Assembly: GCA_028281285.1 (NCBI GenBank)
Contig: JANQKF010000024.1
Location: 1-64,000, forward strand
DNA length: 64,000 nucleotides
Reading direction: 5' to 3'
From: Cyclobacteriaceae bacterium
GTDB lineage: Bacteria; Bacteroidota; Bacteroidia; Cytophagales; Cyclobacteriaceae
Numbering within the stretch: position 1 is the first letter of the stretch; each line of letters starts with the position of its first letter. A model generated the notes under the pieces. That model saw nothing but the letters and a program-made list of their open reading frames with translations. It searched no databases and was not told the origin of the DNA. Of the stretch, positions 1 through 7,510 are shown piece after piece. The position numbers and the translations under genes were made by a program.

Positions 1-2036
1 TTTGGAAAAAGATTAAAAGAGGTCTTTCAGCGGGACGTGTACAATCGGTAGCCGTAAGACTGGTAGTAGAAAGAGAGCGTGAAATTGATAAGTTCGAACC
101 AATTTCTTCCTTCAAAATAACAGCGATATTCAAGCTTGACGGAGGGAAAGAGCTTAAGGCTGAACTGCCTAAGAAATTCGATTCGGAGGAATCCGCCAAG
201 AGCTTTCTTGATTCATGTATTGGGGCCGAGTTTTTTATCGAGAACCTGGAGAAAAAACCGGCAAAAAGAAGCCCTGCTCCCCCGTTTACCACTTCCACTC
301 TTCAACAGGAGGCAAGCAGGAAATTGAGTTTTTCAGTAGCTCAGACCATGTCAATTGCACAGAAGCTCTATGAGGCCGGTAAGATTTCCTACATGAGAAC
401 TGATTCTGTGAATCTTTCCGAAGAAGCTGTTCAAGGAGCCGTTGCTGAAATCAATAGTGCTTATGGAAGTGAATTCGTTCAAACCAGGAAATTCAAAACC
501 AAATCACAATCTGCACAAGAGGCACACGAGGCAATCAGACCTACAAATTTTGCTGCTCACTCTGCTGGCTCCAACTACAATGAGCATCGCCTTTATGAAT
601 TGATTTGGAAGAGGGCCATTGCCTCTCAAATGGCAGATGCACGACTAGAAAAGACCACGGCCACAATCGGCATCTCCTCCTCACCGGAAAAGCTTAGAGC
701 GCAAGGTGAAGTGATAAAATTTGAGGGCTTTTTGAAGGTTTATATTGAATCTACCGATGATGAAGACGATTCTAATGGGGAGGCCAAGGGAATGCTTCCT
801 CCTTTGGGAATTGGAGAAGTTCTAAATCTTGGTAAAATGACCGCTAGAGAGAGTTTTACTCGCCCTGCCGCAAGGTACACAGAAGCCAGCCTGGTCAAAA
901 AACTGGAGGAAATGGGTATTGGAAGACCCTCCACATATGCCCCTACCATCTCTACAATTCAAAAGCGAGAGTACGTTATCAAGGAGAACAGAGATGGGGT
1001 GGATCGGAATTACAAGGAGTTGACCCTCAGCAATGATCAGGTTAATGTTCAGACGAACACCGAGATCACAGGAGCTGAGAAGTCCAAGCTCTTCCCTACC
1101 AACATCGCCATGGTGGTCAACGATTTTCTTGTTAATCATTTCCCTAACGTCATCGATTACTCCTTTACAGCAAAGGTCGAGGAAGAGTTTGATCAGATCG
1201 CTCATGGCTATCAGCAATGGGATAGCATGATTGACAGTTTCTATGGAGGATTTCACAAAACGGTTCAGGATACTGAGCAGGTAGATCGCGCATCCGTTGG
1301 ATCTGCAAGAGAGCTTGGTACTCATCCTGAAAGTGGTAAAAAGGTGATTGCACGCTTAGGTCGCTTTGGGCCTATGGTACAAATCGGTGAAGCTGATCCG
1401 GATGACGAAAATGCGGAAAAGCCTGAATTTGCCAGCCTGAGAAAAGGCCAGTTCATTGAAAATATTACTCTGGAAGAGGCATTGGAATTATTTAAACTGC
1501 CAAGAACAGTTGGTACTTTTGATGGTCAGGAGGTAGTCGCAGCGATTGGTCGTTTCGGGCCTTATATTAAGTTTGACGACAAGTTTATCTCTCTACCAAA
1601 AGACGCTGATCCACTGACGGTGGATATTGAAGAAGCCATTGTCTTCATTAAGGCCAAGTTGGAAGCTGATGCTCCAATTTATGTCTACCAGGATCTTCCA
1701 GTACAGAAAGGCAAGGGGCGTTTTGGTCCATTTATCAAATGGAACAACATGTTCATTAATGTCAATAAGAAGTATGACTGGGACAATCTCTCCGATTCGG
1801 ATATTATTGAATTGATTGAGGACAAAATTCAAAAAGAGAAGGAGAAGGTAATCCACAACTGGGAAGATGAAGGTATCAGAGTGGAAAAGGCTCGTTGGGG
1901 TCGTCACAACCTGATAAAAGGTAAACTAAAGGTCGAATTACCAAAAACAGTGGATGTGACTGATATGACATTGGAACAAGCTAAGGAGACCTTAGAGAAA
2001 AATGCTCCTGCCAAAAAAGGCAGAGCAAAGAAATAG
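1..2036 (+). CDS. topA: DNA topoisomerase I, C-terminal part (cut by window edge)
   Basis: Type IA topoisomerase that relaxes negative supercoils by cutting and passing one DNA strand. The reading frame is open from base 3, so the 5' end lies outside the window. The first visible residues include SAGRVQSVAVRLV, typical of the region just after the Toprim domain, so roughly 150 N-terminal residues including Toprim are missing. The catalytic tyrosine lies in ISYMRTDS (codon at 390-392). The GRPSTYA motif follows near 920. The C-terminal third holds repeated FGP(M/Y/F)(V/I) units (about 1360-1760), the cysteine-free C-terminal repeats common in Bacteroidota, and a lysine-rich tail (KKGRAKK). It ends 109 bp before the next gene with no clear terminator. 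Confidence 0.97.
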   Translation, partial: WKKIKRGLSAGRVQSVAVRLVVEREREIDKFEPISSFKITAIFKLDGGKELKAELPKKFDSEESAKSFLDSCIGAEFFIENLEKKPAKRSPAPPFTTSTLQQEASRKLSFSVAQTMSIAQKLYEAGKISYMRTDSVNLSEEAVQGAVAEINSAYGSEFVQTRKFKTKSQSAQEAHEAIRPTNFAAHSAGSNYNEHRLYELIWKRAIASQMADARLEKTTATIGISSSPEKLRAQGEVIKFEGFLKVYIESTDDEDDSNGEAKGMLPPLGIGEVLNLGKMTARESFTRPAARYTEASLVKKLEEMGIGRPSTYAPTISTIQKREYVIKENRDGVDRNYKELTLSNDQVNVQTNTEITGAEKSKLFPTNIAMVVNDFLVNHFPNVIDYSFTAKVEEEFDQIAHGYQQWDSMIDSFYGGFHKTVQDTEQVDRASVGSARELGTHPESGKKVIARLGRFGPMVQIGEADPDDENAEKPEFASLRKGQFIENITLEEALELFKLPRTVGTFDGQEVVAAIGRFGPYIKFDDKFISLPKDADPLTVDIEEAIVFIKAKLEADAPIYVYQDLPVQKGKGRFGPFIKWNNMFINVNKKYDWDNLSDSDIIELIEDKIQKEKEKVIHNWEDEGIRVEKARWGRHNLIKGKLKVELPKTVDVTDMTLEQAKETLEKNAPAKKGRAKK

Positions 2037-2145
2037 GCCTCAATATCACTTTTGCATTAACTCCGATTTAATTTATCATTCATCTGACATCGATTACCAA
2101 TCTATTTCCGTAATTCATAGTTAGAACTGCGACTAGTTTCCAACT

Positions 2146-4164
2146 ATGAGATTCCATCTTTCTATTTCCCTCCTTCTGTGCCTGTGCTTCAATTGGTCAA
2201 TTGCTCAGTCGAAGATTTCAGGGTCCATAAAAGATAGAGAATCGGGTGAACCGATATTTGGTGCAATAGTCTTCATCGAAAACACCAAAGTGGGCACTAC
2301 CACCGACCCAGATGGAAACTTTGAGCTAGGAAACATTCCTACAGGTTTCAACAAATTGGTGGTTAGCCATGTGGGTTATAAAAACTACTCGGGGCAACTC
2401 TCCGGAAAGACCGTACTCAATATCCAATTGCGGCCGGATGTCAGACAATTGGCCCAGGTAGACGTTACGCAAAAGCAAGACCGCCAATGGAAACGACTCT
2501 ATGCCCAATTCGAAAAGGTATTTCTTGGCAATACGATCAATGGAAAACAGTCAAAAATTTTAAATCCATGGGTGGTAGAGTTGAGCAAAGATAAGGACGG
2601 CAAGGTGTGGGGATATTCTACGGATCTCATCCAAATTGAAAATAGGGGCACGGGTTACCAAATCGACTTTTTGTTAGAAAAACTTGAGATGCTGAATAAT
2701 CAAGTTACCTATTCAGGCAAACCCCTATTCAAAGACCTTGAACCAAAGGATGCCGCAGAAAGAAAACGATGGAAAAACAACCGCAAGCGGACCTATTCCG
2801 GCTCCAAACAGCAGTTTATCTATGCCTTAATGAATGATCAATTGGAAGAACTGGGGTTCGAGGTGTATAAGGCACAAATTGATCATGAAACGAAAGGCTT
2901 CAAAACCCTCCAGCGATTGACTGCCGACAAACTCTATTCAAATGGAGAAATAAAGTTCTCTGAATTCATTCGCATTGTTTACAAAAATGAGGATGCGGAA
3001 GCAGGCTATCAAAGTGATGCCAATCAAAGATTTGCAATGCCCTACGATGGTCCTGACCACAAAATGGTACGTGGAGGTATTGCCATCCAAAATGGTCCTG
3101 AAGGCACATTACAGGTTTCTTACCTATTCAACCGCGCTTCAAAAGTTTTCCTAAACGAAAATGGGCTTATCAAAAACCCGGAGTACCTTTTGGAATATGG
3201 ATACTGGGGATGGGAAAGAATTGGAGAACTTCTACCTAATGAATACCATCTGGAGCTGATAGGTTCCTCTGCGGAAGAAGCTGAGGATGGAGCAGCAAGT
3301 GCAGCACCAACAAAAAATGGATTTGTACTTTCAAACCTCTTGGTCGACAAGGACGATTTAGTAAGTGGCAATGTTGAAAAAAATGGCATTCCCGCCATTA
3401 GCAGTCCAAAATTCGAAGATGCAACTTCCAATTCATGGCTGGGCAAAAAAGATATGGTTTTGGGTGTTGAGTTTAATGGCGAAGCACGTGCATATCCTAT
3501 CAGCATTCTGGACCGTCACGAAGCGGTGAACGATGAGTTTAATGGAGTACCTGTTCTCATCACCTATTGCCCTCTTTGTGGAAGTGGGATGGCCTTTAAC
3601 CCTTCAGTTGAAGGAAAGAAAATGACCTTTGGCGTCTCCGGTCTACTTTATAACAGTGATGTCTTGCTTTATGATAATGAAACGCAATCATTATGGTCGC
3701 AAATCGAATCCAAAGCGATATCAGGGGAAATGTCTGGTAGGAAATTGGAGCATCTACCCACTTACCATATGTCATGGCCCGAATGGAAATCCAAATTCCC
3801 TAATGGCAAGGTGATGACGAAAGAAACCGGTTTTGACTTTGACTATGGTACACCAGCTTATAAAGGGTATGACAAAAGTCCTCAGATACTATTCCCGGTA
3901 AAAGACCAGAACCCTTATCTGTCTACCAAAGAGCTAGTCATTGGAGTAACGATAAATGGTAAACATAAATCCTATACTCTTAAGAAACTCAGAAAGCTTA
4001 AGAAGGCCATGGAGGACGAATTAGGCGGCAAGAAGATTTTCATTACCTATCTTTCTTCTAGTAATTCTGCCGTGATTCACGATGAAAACGGAAATGTTGT
4101 GCCATCGACTCGATTGTTTTGGTTTGCCTGGTACGCATTCCACCCAGACACCGAGGTATATTAA
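2146..4164 (+). CDS. Secreted fusion: carboxypeptidase-regulatory-like domain plus DUF3179
   Basis: This 672-residue protein has an N-terminal signal peptide ending near SIAQ. A CarboxypepD_reg-like beta-sandwich (about residues 22-105) is recognisable from SGSIKDRESGEPIFGA and TDPDGNFEL. A middle region (about 110-375) resembles uncharacterised Bacteroidota proteins that carry this domain. After an alanine/glutamate-rich linker (SSAEEAEDGAAS) comes a full DUF3179 domain (about 415-672) with LGVEFNGEARAYPI and a CPLC pair at C475/C478. DUF3179 proteins are usually separate secreted proteins of unknown function, so the fusion is unusual. The frame is continuous and I see no frameshift at the join. 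The HD gene follows after 7 bp, suggesting one transcript. Export is likely; the biochemical role is unknown. Confidence 0.85.
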   Translation: MRFHLSISLLLCLCFNWSIAQSKISGSIKDRESGEPIFGAIVFIENTKVGTTTDPDGNFELGNIPTGFNKLVVSHVGYKNYSGQLSGKTVLNIQLRPDVRQLAQVDVTQKQDRQWKRLYAQFEKVFLGNTINGKQSKILNPWVVELSKDKDGKVWGYSTDLIQIENRGTGYQIDFLLEKLEMLNNQVTYSGKPLFKDLEPKDAAERKRWKNNRKRTYSGSKQQFIYALMNDQLEELGFEVYKAQIDHETKGFKTLQRLTADKLYSNGEIKFSEFIRIVYKNEDAEAGYQSDANQRFAMPYDGPDHKMVRGGIAIQNGPEGTLQVSYLFNRASKVFLNENGLIKNPEYLLEYGYWGWERIGELLPNEYHLELIGSSAEEAEDGAASAAPTKNGFVLSNLLVDKDDLVSGNVEKNGIPAISSPKFEDATSNSWLGKKDMVLGVEFNGEARAYPISILDRHEAVNDEFNGVPVLITYCPLCGSGMAFNPSVEGKKMTFGVSGLLYNSDVLLYDNETQSLWSQIESKAISGEMSGRKLEHLPTYHMSWPEWKSKFPNGKVMTKETGFDFDYGTPAYKGYDKSPQILFPVKDQNPYLSTKELVIGVTINGKHKSYTLKKLRKLKKAMEDELGGKKIFITYLSSSNSAVIHDENGNVVPSTRLFWFAWYAFHPDTEVY

Positions 4165-4171
4165 AACCATT

Positions 4172-4711
4172 ATGAGAAGACAAGAAGCACGAGAAATACT
4201 CGAGTCCATGACCAAGGGTGATAGCCTTTTAAGGCATGCCAGAAGTGTAGAATTGGTGATGGAGGCTTATGGAAAGCATTTTGGAGAAGATGCGGAGGAA
4301 TGGGCCATTACAGGAATGCTCCATGATGCCGACTATGAAGCCTACCCGGAAGAGCATCCAAATCGGATCGTAGGAATGCTTAGGGAAAAAGGAGAAGAAA
4401 AAATTGCACATGCCATCTCAGCTCATTACACCAAATGGGGAGTTTCCTACGATACACTTCTTGACAAGGCATTACTTGCTTCGGATGAACTCACAGGCTT
4501 TATCATTGCCTGCTGCCAAGTGCGACCAGGAGGCATTGAAGGGCTCACGCCCAAGTCCGTGAAGAAAAAACTCAAGCAAAAGAGCTTTGCAGCAAAAGTT
4601 GAACGGGAAGAAATACAAGCGGGTGTAGACCTCCTTGAAGTCGATATGACTGAGCATATTCAGTTCATTATTGATGTTTTGGAAGCGAATCGTGAAGAGC
4701 TACGTATCTGA
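4172..4711 (+). CDS. HD-domain protein (predicted metal-dependent phosphohydrolase)
   Basis: A 179-residue cytoplasmic protein of the small HDIG/HD family. H22 (LLRHARSVE) and the H51-D52 pair (GMLHDADYEAY) are the expected metal ligands, with further histidines in HAISAHYTKWG. Proteins of this type are predicted phosphohydrolases; the substrate is not known. The ATG at 4172 is chosen because a longer frame would overlap the preceding gene by 80 bp, while this start leaves a 7-bp gap. The TGA at 4709-4711 overlaps an ATG at 4711 (TGATG), which is the start of the duplicated sirtuin 5' end. The original arrangement was therefore probably HD gene directly coupled to the sirtuin. Confidence 0.88.
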   Translation: MRRQEAREILESMTKGDSLLRHARSVELVMEAYGKHFGEDAEEWAITGMLHDADYEAYPEEHPNRIVGMLREKGEEKIAHAISAHYTKWGVSYDTLLDKALLASDELTGFIIACCQVRPGGIEGLTPKSVKKKLKQKSFAAKVEREEIQAGVDLLEVDMTEHIQFIIDVLEANREELRI

Positions 4712-4827
4712 TGAAGAAACTCGTTGTGCTTACCGGTGCTGGTATCAGTGCAGAAAGCGGACTCAAAACGTTCCGAGACTTAGTTTTTTCATCTCGACCG
4801 AAGTGGAGAGATCTGACCAATCTATGA
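4711..4827 (+). pseudogene. Truncated duplicate of the sirtuin 5' end
   Basis: The first 68 bp (4711-4778) repeat the beginning of the intact sirtuin gene (5241-5308) with only two differences, both silent (Val6 GTG/GTA, Ile12 ATC/ATT). After that the sequences diverge abruptly. The frame continues through unrelated, palindromic sequence and stops after 38 codons at TGA 4825-4827. That stop overlaps the ATG of the GIY-YIG gene (ATGA at 4824). The remnant keeps the sirtuin NAD-binding start (LTGAGISAESGL) but cannot be an enzyme. It starts exactly where the HD gene stops, so it can still be translated by coupling and may carry ribosomes onward to the nuclease gene. It marks the left edge of an insertion. 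Confidence 0.85.
4789..4814. repeat. Left palindrome of the GIY-YIG element (REP-like)
   Basis: A short imperfect hairpin between the truncated sirtuin copy and the nuclease start. ATCTC (4791-4795) pairs with GAGAT at 4808-4812 around GACCGAAGTG. The core CGACCGAAG also occurs in the longer palindrome at 17092-17165 in this window. I recall the same kind of sequence as a common intergenic repeat in Bacteroidota genomes. It is read through by the 38-codon remnant. Confidence 0.6.
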
Positions 4828-5165
4828 ACAAGAGCTTCTCGGTTTATATCACCACTAATCCAAAAAAAACTGTTCTGTACGTTGGTAGAACCGAAGATTT
4901 AGGACAGAGATTAATCGAGCATTGGCTCAATCGAGGGGACAAAGACACTTTTGCTGGCAAATATTATTGTTATAACCTCATATACTGGGAATCAACCAAA
5001 TATGTCCTTAACTCAATTGAACGTGAGAAACAACTAAAAAATTGGAGTAGGAAGAAAAAGCTAAAGCTTATTGAAGGATTCAATCCAAATTGGAAATTTC
5101 TAAATCAAGATATCCTTGACTGGCCTCCTCAAGAACCATTTCATCGAAAAGATATTATTTCTTAG
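4824..5165 (+). CDS. GIY-YIG nuclease family protein (single domain, COG2827/YhbQ type)
   Basis: A 113-residue protein with a complete GIY-YIG fold. It has V7-Y8-I9 and Y19-V20-G21 as the two signature strands, R29 (LGQRLIEH) as the expected catalytic arginine, and the EREKQLKNWSR and NPNW motifs typical of the Bacteroidota branch. The predicted activity is endonuclease; the cellular target is unknown. The ATG at 4824 is preferred over the open frame reaching back to 4671, because that extension overlaps the HD gene and the sirtuin remnant in another frame. The gene is flanked by hairpins (4789-4814, 5191-5211) and by 68-bp direct copies of the sirtuin 5' end, so it looks like the cargo of a small mobile unit. 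Its codons look more AT-rich than its neighbours. Confidence 0.9.
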   Translation: MNKSFSVYITTNPKKTVLYVGRTEDLGQRLIEHWLNRGDKDTFAGKYYCYNLIYWESTKYVLNSIEREKQLKNWSRKKKLKLIEGFNPNWKFLNQDILDWPPQEPFHRKDIIS

Positions 5166-5190
5166 CTTCCTTCTTAAGTGGTTAGAATAG

Positions 5191-5211
5191 ATGTCTCGAC
5201 AAGCTCGACAT
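5191..5211. repeat. Right palindrome of the GIY-YIG element
   Basis: A hairpin ATGTC(T)CGA-caagc-TCGACAT with one bulged base, 25 bp after the nuclease stop. It sits 29 bp before the intact sirtuin ATG, so it marks the right end of the inserted unit. It is not the reverse complement of the left palindrome, so the element does not have classical terminal inverted repeats. The TCGACAAGCTCGA core is a form I recall from Bacteroidota intergenic repeats. Confidence 0.55.
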
Positions 5212-5240
5212 AGAAAAGCTCTAATAATAGAATTAGTTGT

Positions 5241-5933
5241 ATGAAGAAACTCGTTGTACTTACCGGTGCTGGTATTAGTGCAGAAAGCGGACTCAAAACG
5301 TTCCGAGAATCCGATGGGCTCTGGGAAGGCCATGATGTTATGAAAGTGGCTTCTCCGATTGGATGGGCTAAGAACCCCGAGTTGGTACTTGATTTCTATA
5401 ATCAAAGAAGGAAGCAGGGGCTCAATGCTAAACCTAACGATGGTCATCTGATCTTAAAGGAACTAGAATCCTATTTTGACGTGGTGATCGTTACCCAAAA
5501 CGTGGACAATCTCCACGAAAAAGCTGGATCGTCAAATGTGATTCACCTGCATGGTCAATTATTTCAATCAAGAAGTACCAAGGATCCCTCATTGATTTAT
5601 GAAATGGAGGATTGGCAACTGAATCTTGGCGATACATGCGAACTTGGCTCCCAACTACGGCCAAATATCGTATGGTTCGGAGAAGCAGTACCAATGATGG
5701 AAGTAGCAATGATGCATGCTCAACAAGCTGATATTTTCCTTGTGGTAGGCACTTCTCTTCAAGTTTATCCTGCAGCTGGATTAATTGATTTTGTATCCTT
5801 AAACGCCCCCAAATACATTGTTGATCCCAATAAACCTGAGACCGGAATTTATCCCAATCTGCGCTTTGTGGTAGACAAAGCTTCAACCGGAATGAGAAAA
5901 ATTCAGGAAGAACTACTAAGGGAATTCAATTAG
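5241..5933 (+). CDS. cobB: NAD-dependent protein deacylase, sirtuin class III (CobB/SIRT5-like)
   Basis: A 230-residue sirtuin that removes acyl groups from lysine using NAD+. Visible motifs are GAGISAESGL (NAD binding), FYNQRRKQG (the Tyr/Arg pair associated with succinyl/malonyl-lysine specificity in class III), TQNVDNLHEKAG, the catalytic histidine in HLHG, LRPNIVWFGE and GTSLQVYPAAG. The usual two CxxC zinc pairs are absent: the region RSTKDPSLIYEMEDW to GDTCELGS contains a single cysteine. The start is secure because the same 68 bp are duplicated at 4711. The current upstream sequence (5212-5240) comes from the inserted element, so the gene has lost its original overlap with the HD gene and may now be expressed differently. 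Confidence 0.93.
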   Translation: MKKLVVLTGAGISAESGLKTFRESDGLWEGHDVMKVASPIGWAKNPELVLDFYNQRRKQGLNAKPNDGHLILKELESYFDVVIVTQNVDNLHEKAGSSNVIHLHGQLFQSRSTKDPSLIYEMEDWQLNLGDTCELGSQLRPNIVWFGEAVPMMEVAMMHAQQADIFLVVGTSLQVYPAAGLIDFVSLNAPKYIVDPNKPETGIYPNLRFVVDKASTGMRKIQEELLREFN

Positions 5934-5936
5934 TTC

Positions 5937-5967
5937 TTTGTTAGTAAAGAAATTTAGCACACATTTG
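5937..5967 (+). promoter_or_regulatory. Possible Bacteroidota-type promoter before leader ORF/MATE gene
   Basis: TTTG at 5937-5940 is followed after 19 bp by CACATTTG at 5960-5967. This fits the -33 TTTG and -7 TAnnTTTG pattern of Bacteroidota with one mismatch in the -7 element. Transcription would begin near 5974, just ahead of a 23-codon ORF and a hairpin. Read by eye only. Confidence 0.4.
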
Positions 5968-5982
5968 TGCCATCATGAAGTT

Positions 5983-6054
5983 ATGAGAATTATCGACTAC
6001 ATATCCACCAAGCTGCGAAAGGATCTGGTCATAGAGCCGGGAAGCTTAAATTAA
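5983..6054 (+). CDS. Possible 23-residue leader peptide upstream of MATE gene
   Basis: A short frame, MRIIDYISTKLRKDL followed by VIEPGSLN, begins 9 bp after the predicted transcription start and ends at TAA 6052-6054. The stop lies inside a hairpin (GGGAAGCT 6039-6046 with AGCCTCCC 6054-6061, one mismatch), followed by a T-rich run (6071-6083) and then the MATE start at 6104. A translated leader overlapping a hairpin would suit attenuation or translation-dependent control, but the peptide matches no leader I know. It may be chance. Confidence 0.3.
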   Translation: MRIIDYISTKLRKDLVIEPGSLN

Positions 6055-6103
6055 GCCTCCCCTCCCCGCTTTATTATTTTTTTAATTACATAATTCTCAA
6101 TTA

Positions 6104-7510
6104 ATGAAAAGTTCTAAACTCTCTATAAAGAGGTTTTTTCAATACCTCAAAATCGCTATCACTGGTAAAGAGCAAGATTTTACCACAGGTAGCATACGCA
6201 GGGCAATTTTTATGCTCAGCATTCCTATGATCCTGGAAATGTTGATGGAATCGACCTTTGCCTTGGTGGACATGATCTTCGTTTCACGAGTCAGTACCAA
6301 TGCCATCGCGACCGTTGTCCTGACCGAATCTGTGATTACATTAATCTATGCAGTAGCCATCGGACTAAGCATGGCCGCAACAGCTGTAGTTGCTAGAAGA
6401 ACCGGTGAAAAGGACATGGACGGTGCATCCAAAACAGCAGTTCAAACCATAATTCTTGGATCGGCTGTAGCCGCTATAATCGGCTCCTTGGGTATTATTT
6501 TTCCAAAGGAAATATTAGGTCTAATGGGTGGCGAGCCGGACCTGATCGCTGAAGGTTATGGCTATACACGCGTACTTATGGGTGGAAGCATTACTGTGGT
6601 ACTCTTATTCCTTATCAATGCGATCTTTCGAGGAGCGGGCGATGCTTCCATTGCGATGTGGATGTTAGTCATTTCCAATGGTTTGAATATCATTCTTGAC
6701 CCGATGTTCATCTTTGGTTTCGGCCCTATTCCAGCCTATGGTGTGGAAGGAGCCGCGATTGCCACCACCATTGGGCGTGGTACAGCGGTTATAGGTCAGC
6801 TATTGGTATTGTTCTATGGGTGGAGCCGTATCAAAGTAGGTTTCAAGGACATCGTCCTTCGACTAGACATTATGTGGAACTTGATCAAAGTGTCTCTTGG
6901 TGGCATTGGTCAATTTCTAATTGCCACATCCAGTTGGGTATTCCTGACAAGGATTATGTCTGAGTTCGGAAGTGCGGTACTGGCTGGCTATGGCATTTCT
7001 ATTAGAGTAATGATGTTCACTTTGATGCCATCCTGGGGTATGAGCAATGCAGCAGCAACACTCGTTGGACAAAATTTGGGTGCCGAACAACCTGAAAGAG
7101 CCGAAAAGTCAGTGTGGAAAACCGGGAAATATAACGCCACCTTCATGGTTGCTGTTTCCTTGATCTACCTCTTTTTTGCCAAAACCATTGTTGGCTTGTT
7201 CAAAGACCAGCCTGACGTAATTGATGCAGGCGCTTTAAGTCTTCAAGTAATTGCGGCCGGATATGTCTTCTATGCCTATGGTATGGTGTTGATTCAGTCG
7301 TTCAACGGTGCAGGAGATACTAAAACACCAACCGTGATTAACTTCTTCTGTTTCTGGCTGTTTCAGCTACCTCTTGCCTACTTATTGGCGATCCAAATGG
7401 ATTGGGGGCCTTTGGGTGTATACCTTGCAATTACAGTTGCTGAAACTTTGATTGCTGTTGTATCCATGCATTGGTTCAAAAAGGGTAAATGGAAACTGGT
7501 GAAAGTCTGA
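6104..7510 (+). CDS. MATE family efflux transporter
   Basis: A 468-residue inner-membrane protein with the usual 12 hydrophobic segments in two halves. MATE proteins export cationic drugs or metabolites using H+ or Na+. Family-typical stretches include AIFRGAGDAS (near residue 170) and the matching SFNGAGDTKTPT in the second half, with PMFIFGFGPIPAYGVEGAA between them. The N-terminus carries an extra 30 or so residues (MKSSKLSIKRFFQYL onward) compared with the second MATE in this window. Its TGA (7508-7510) overlaps the ATG of the glycosyltransferase (TGATG), so the two are translationally coupled. The substrate cannot be inferred. Confidence 0.93.
   Translation: MKSSKLSIKRFFQYLKIAITGKEQDFTTGSIRRAIFMLSIPMILEMLMESTFALVDMIFVSRVSTNAIATVVLTESVITLIYAVAIGLSMAATAVVARRTGEKDMDGASKTAVQTIILGSAVAAIIGSLGIIFPKEILGLMGGEPDLIAEGYGYTRVLMGGSITVVLLFLINAIFRGAGDASIAMWMLVISNGLNIILDPMFIFGFGPIPAYGVEGAAIATTIGRGTAVIGQLLVLFYGWSRIKVGFKDIVLRLDIMWNLIKVSLGGIGQFLIATSSWVFLTRIMSEFGSAVLAGYGISIRVMMFTLMPSWGMSNAAATLVGQNLGAEQPERAEKSVWKTGKYNATFMVAVSLIYLFFAKTIVGLFKDQPDVIDAGALSLQVIAAGYVFYAYGMVLIQSFNGAGDTKTPTVINFFCFWLFQLPLAYLLAIQMDWGPLGVYLAITVAETLIAVVSMHWFKKGKWKLVKV

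Noticed and set aside
136-327. 63-codon ORF near the window start
   Set aside because: The topA frame runs through the whole stretch from base 3 and contains family motifs; the ORF is an out-of-frame shadow.
4671-4823. N-terminal extension of the GIY-YIG protein in the same frame
   Set aside because: The open frame overlaps the end of the HD gene and the sirtuin remnant in a different frame. The ATG at 4824 gives the standard domain start, and the extension is not a known domain.
4711-5240. Group I intron or intein carrying a homing GIY-YIG endonuclease
   Set aside because: The flanking sirtuin sequence is duplicated, not split, and the downstream copy is complete. No splicing is needed and the intervening sequence shows no intron core I can recognise.
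4711-5308. Assembly artefact causing the 68-bp duplication
   Set aside because: The two copies differ at two positions and the sequence between them is a coherent gene with palindromic edges. A misassembly would normally give identical copies. Reads would still be decisive.
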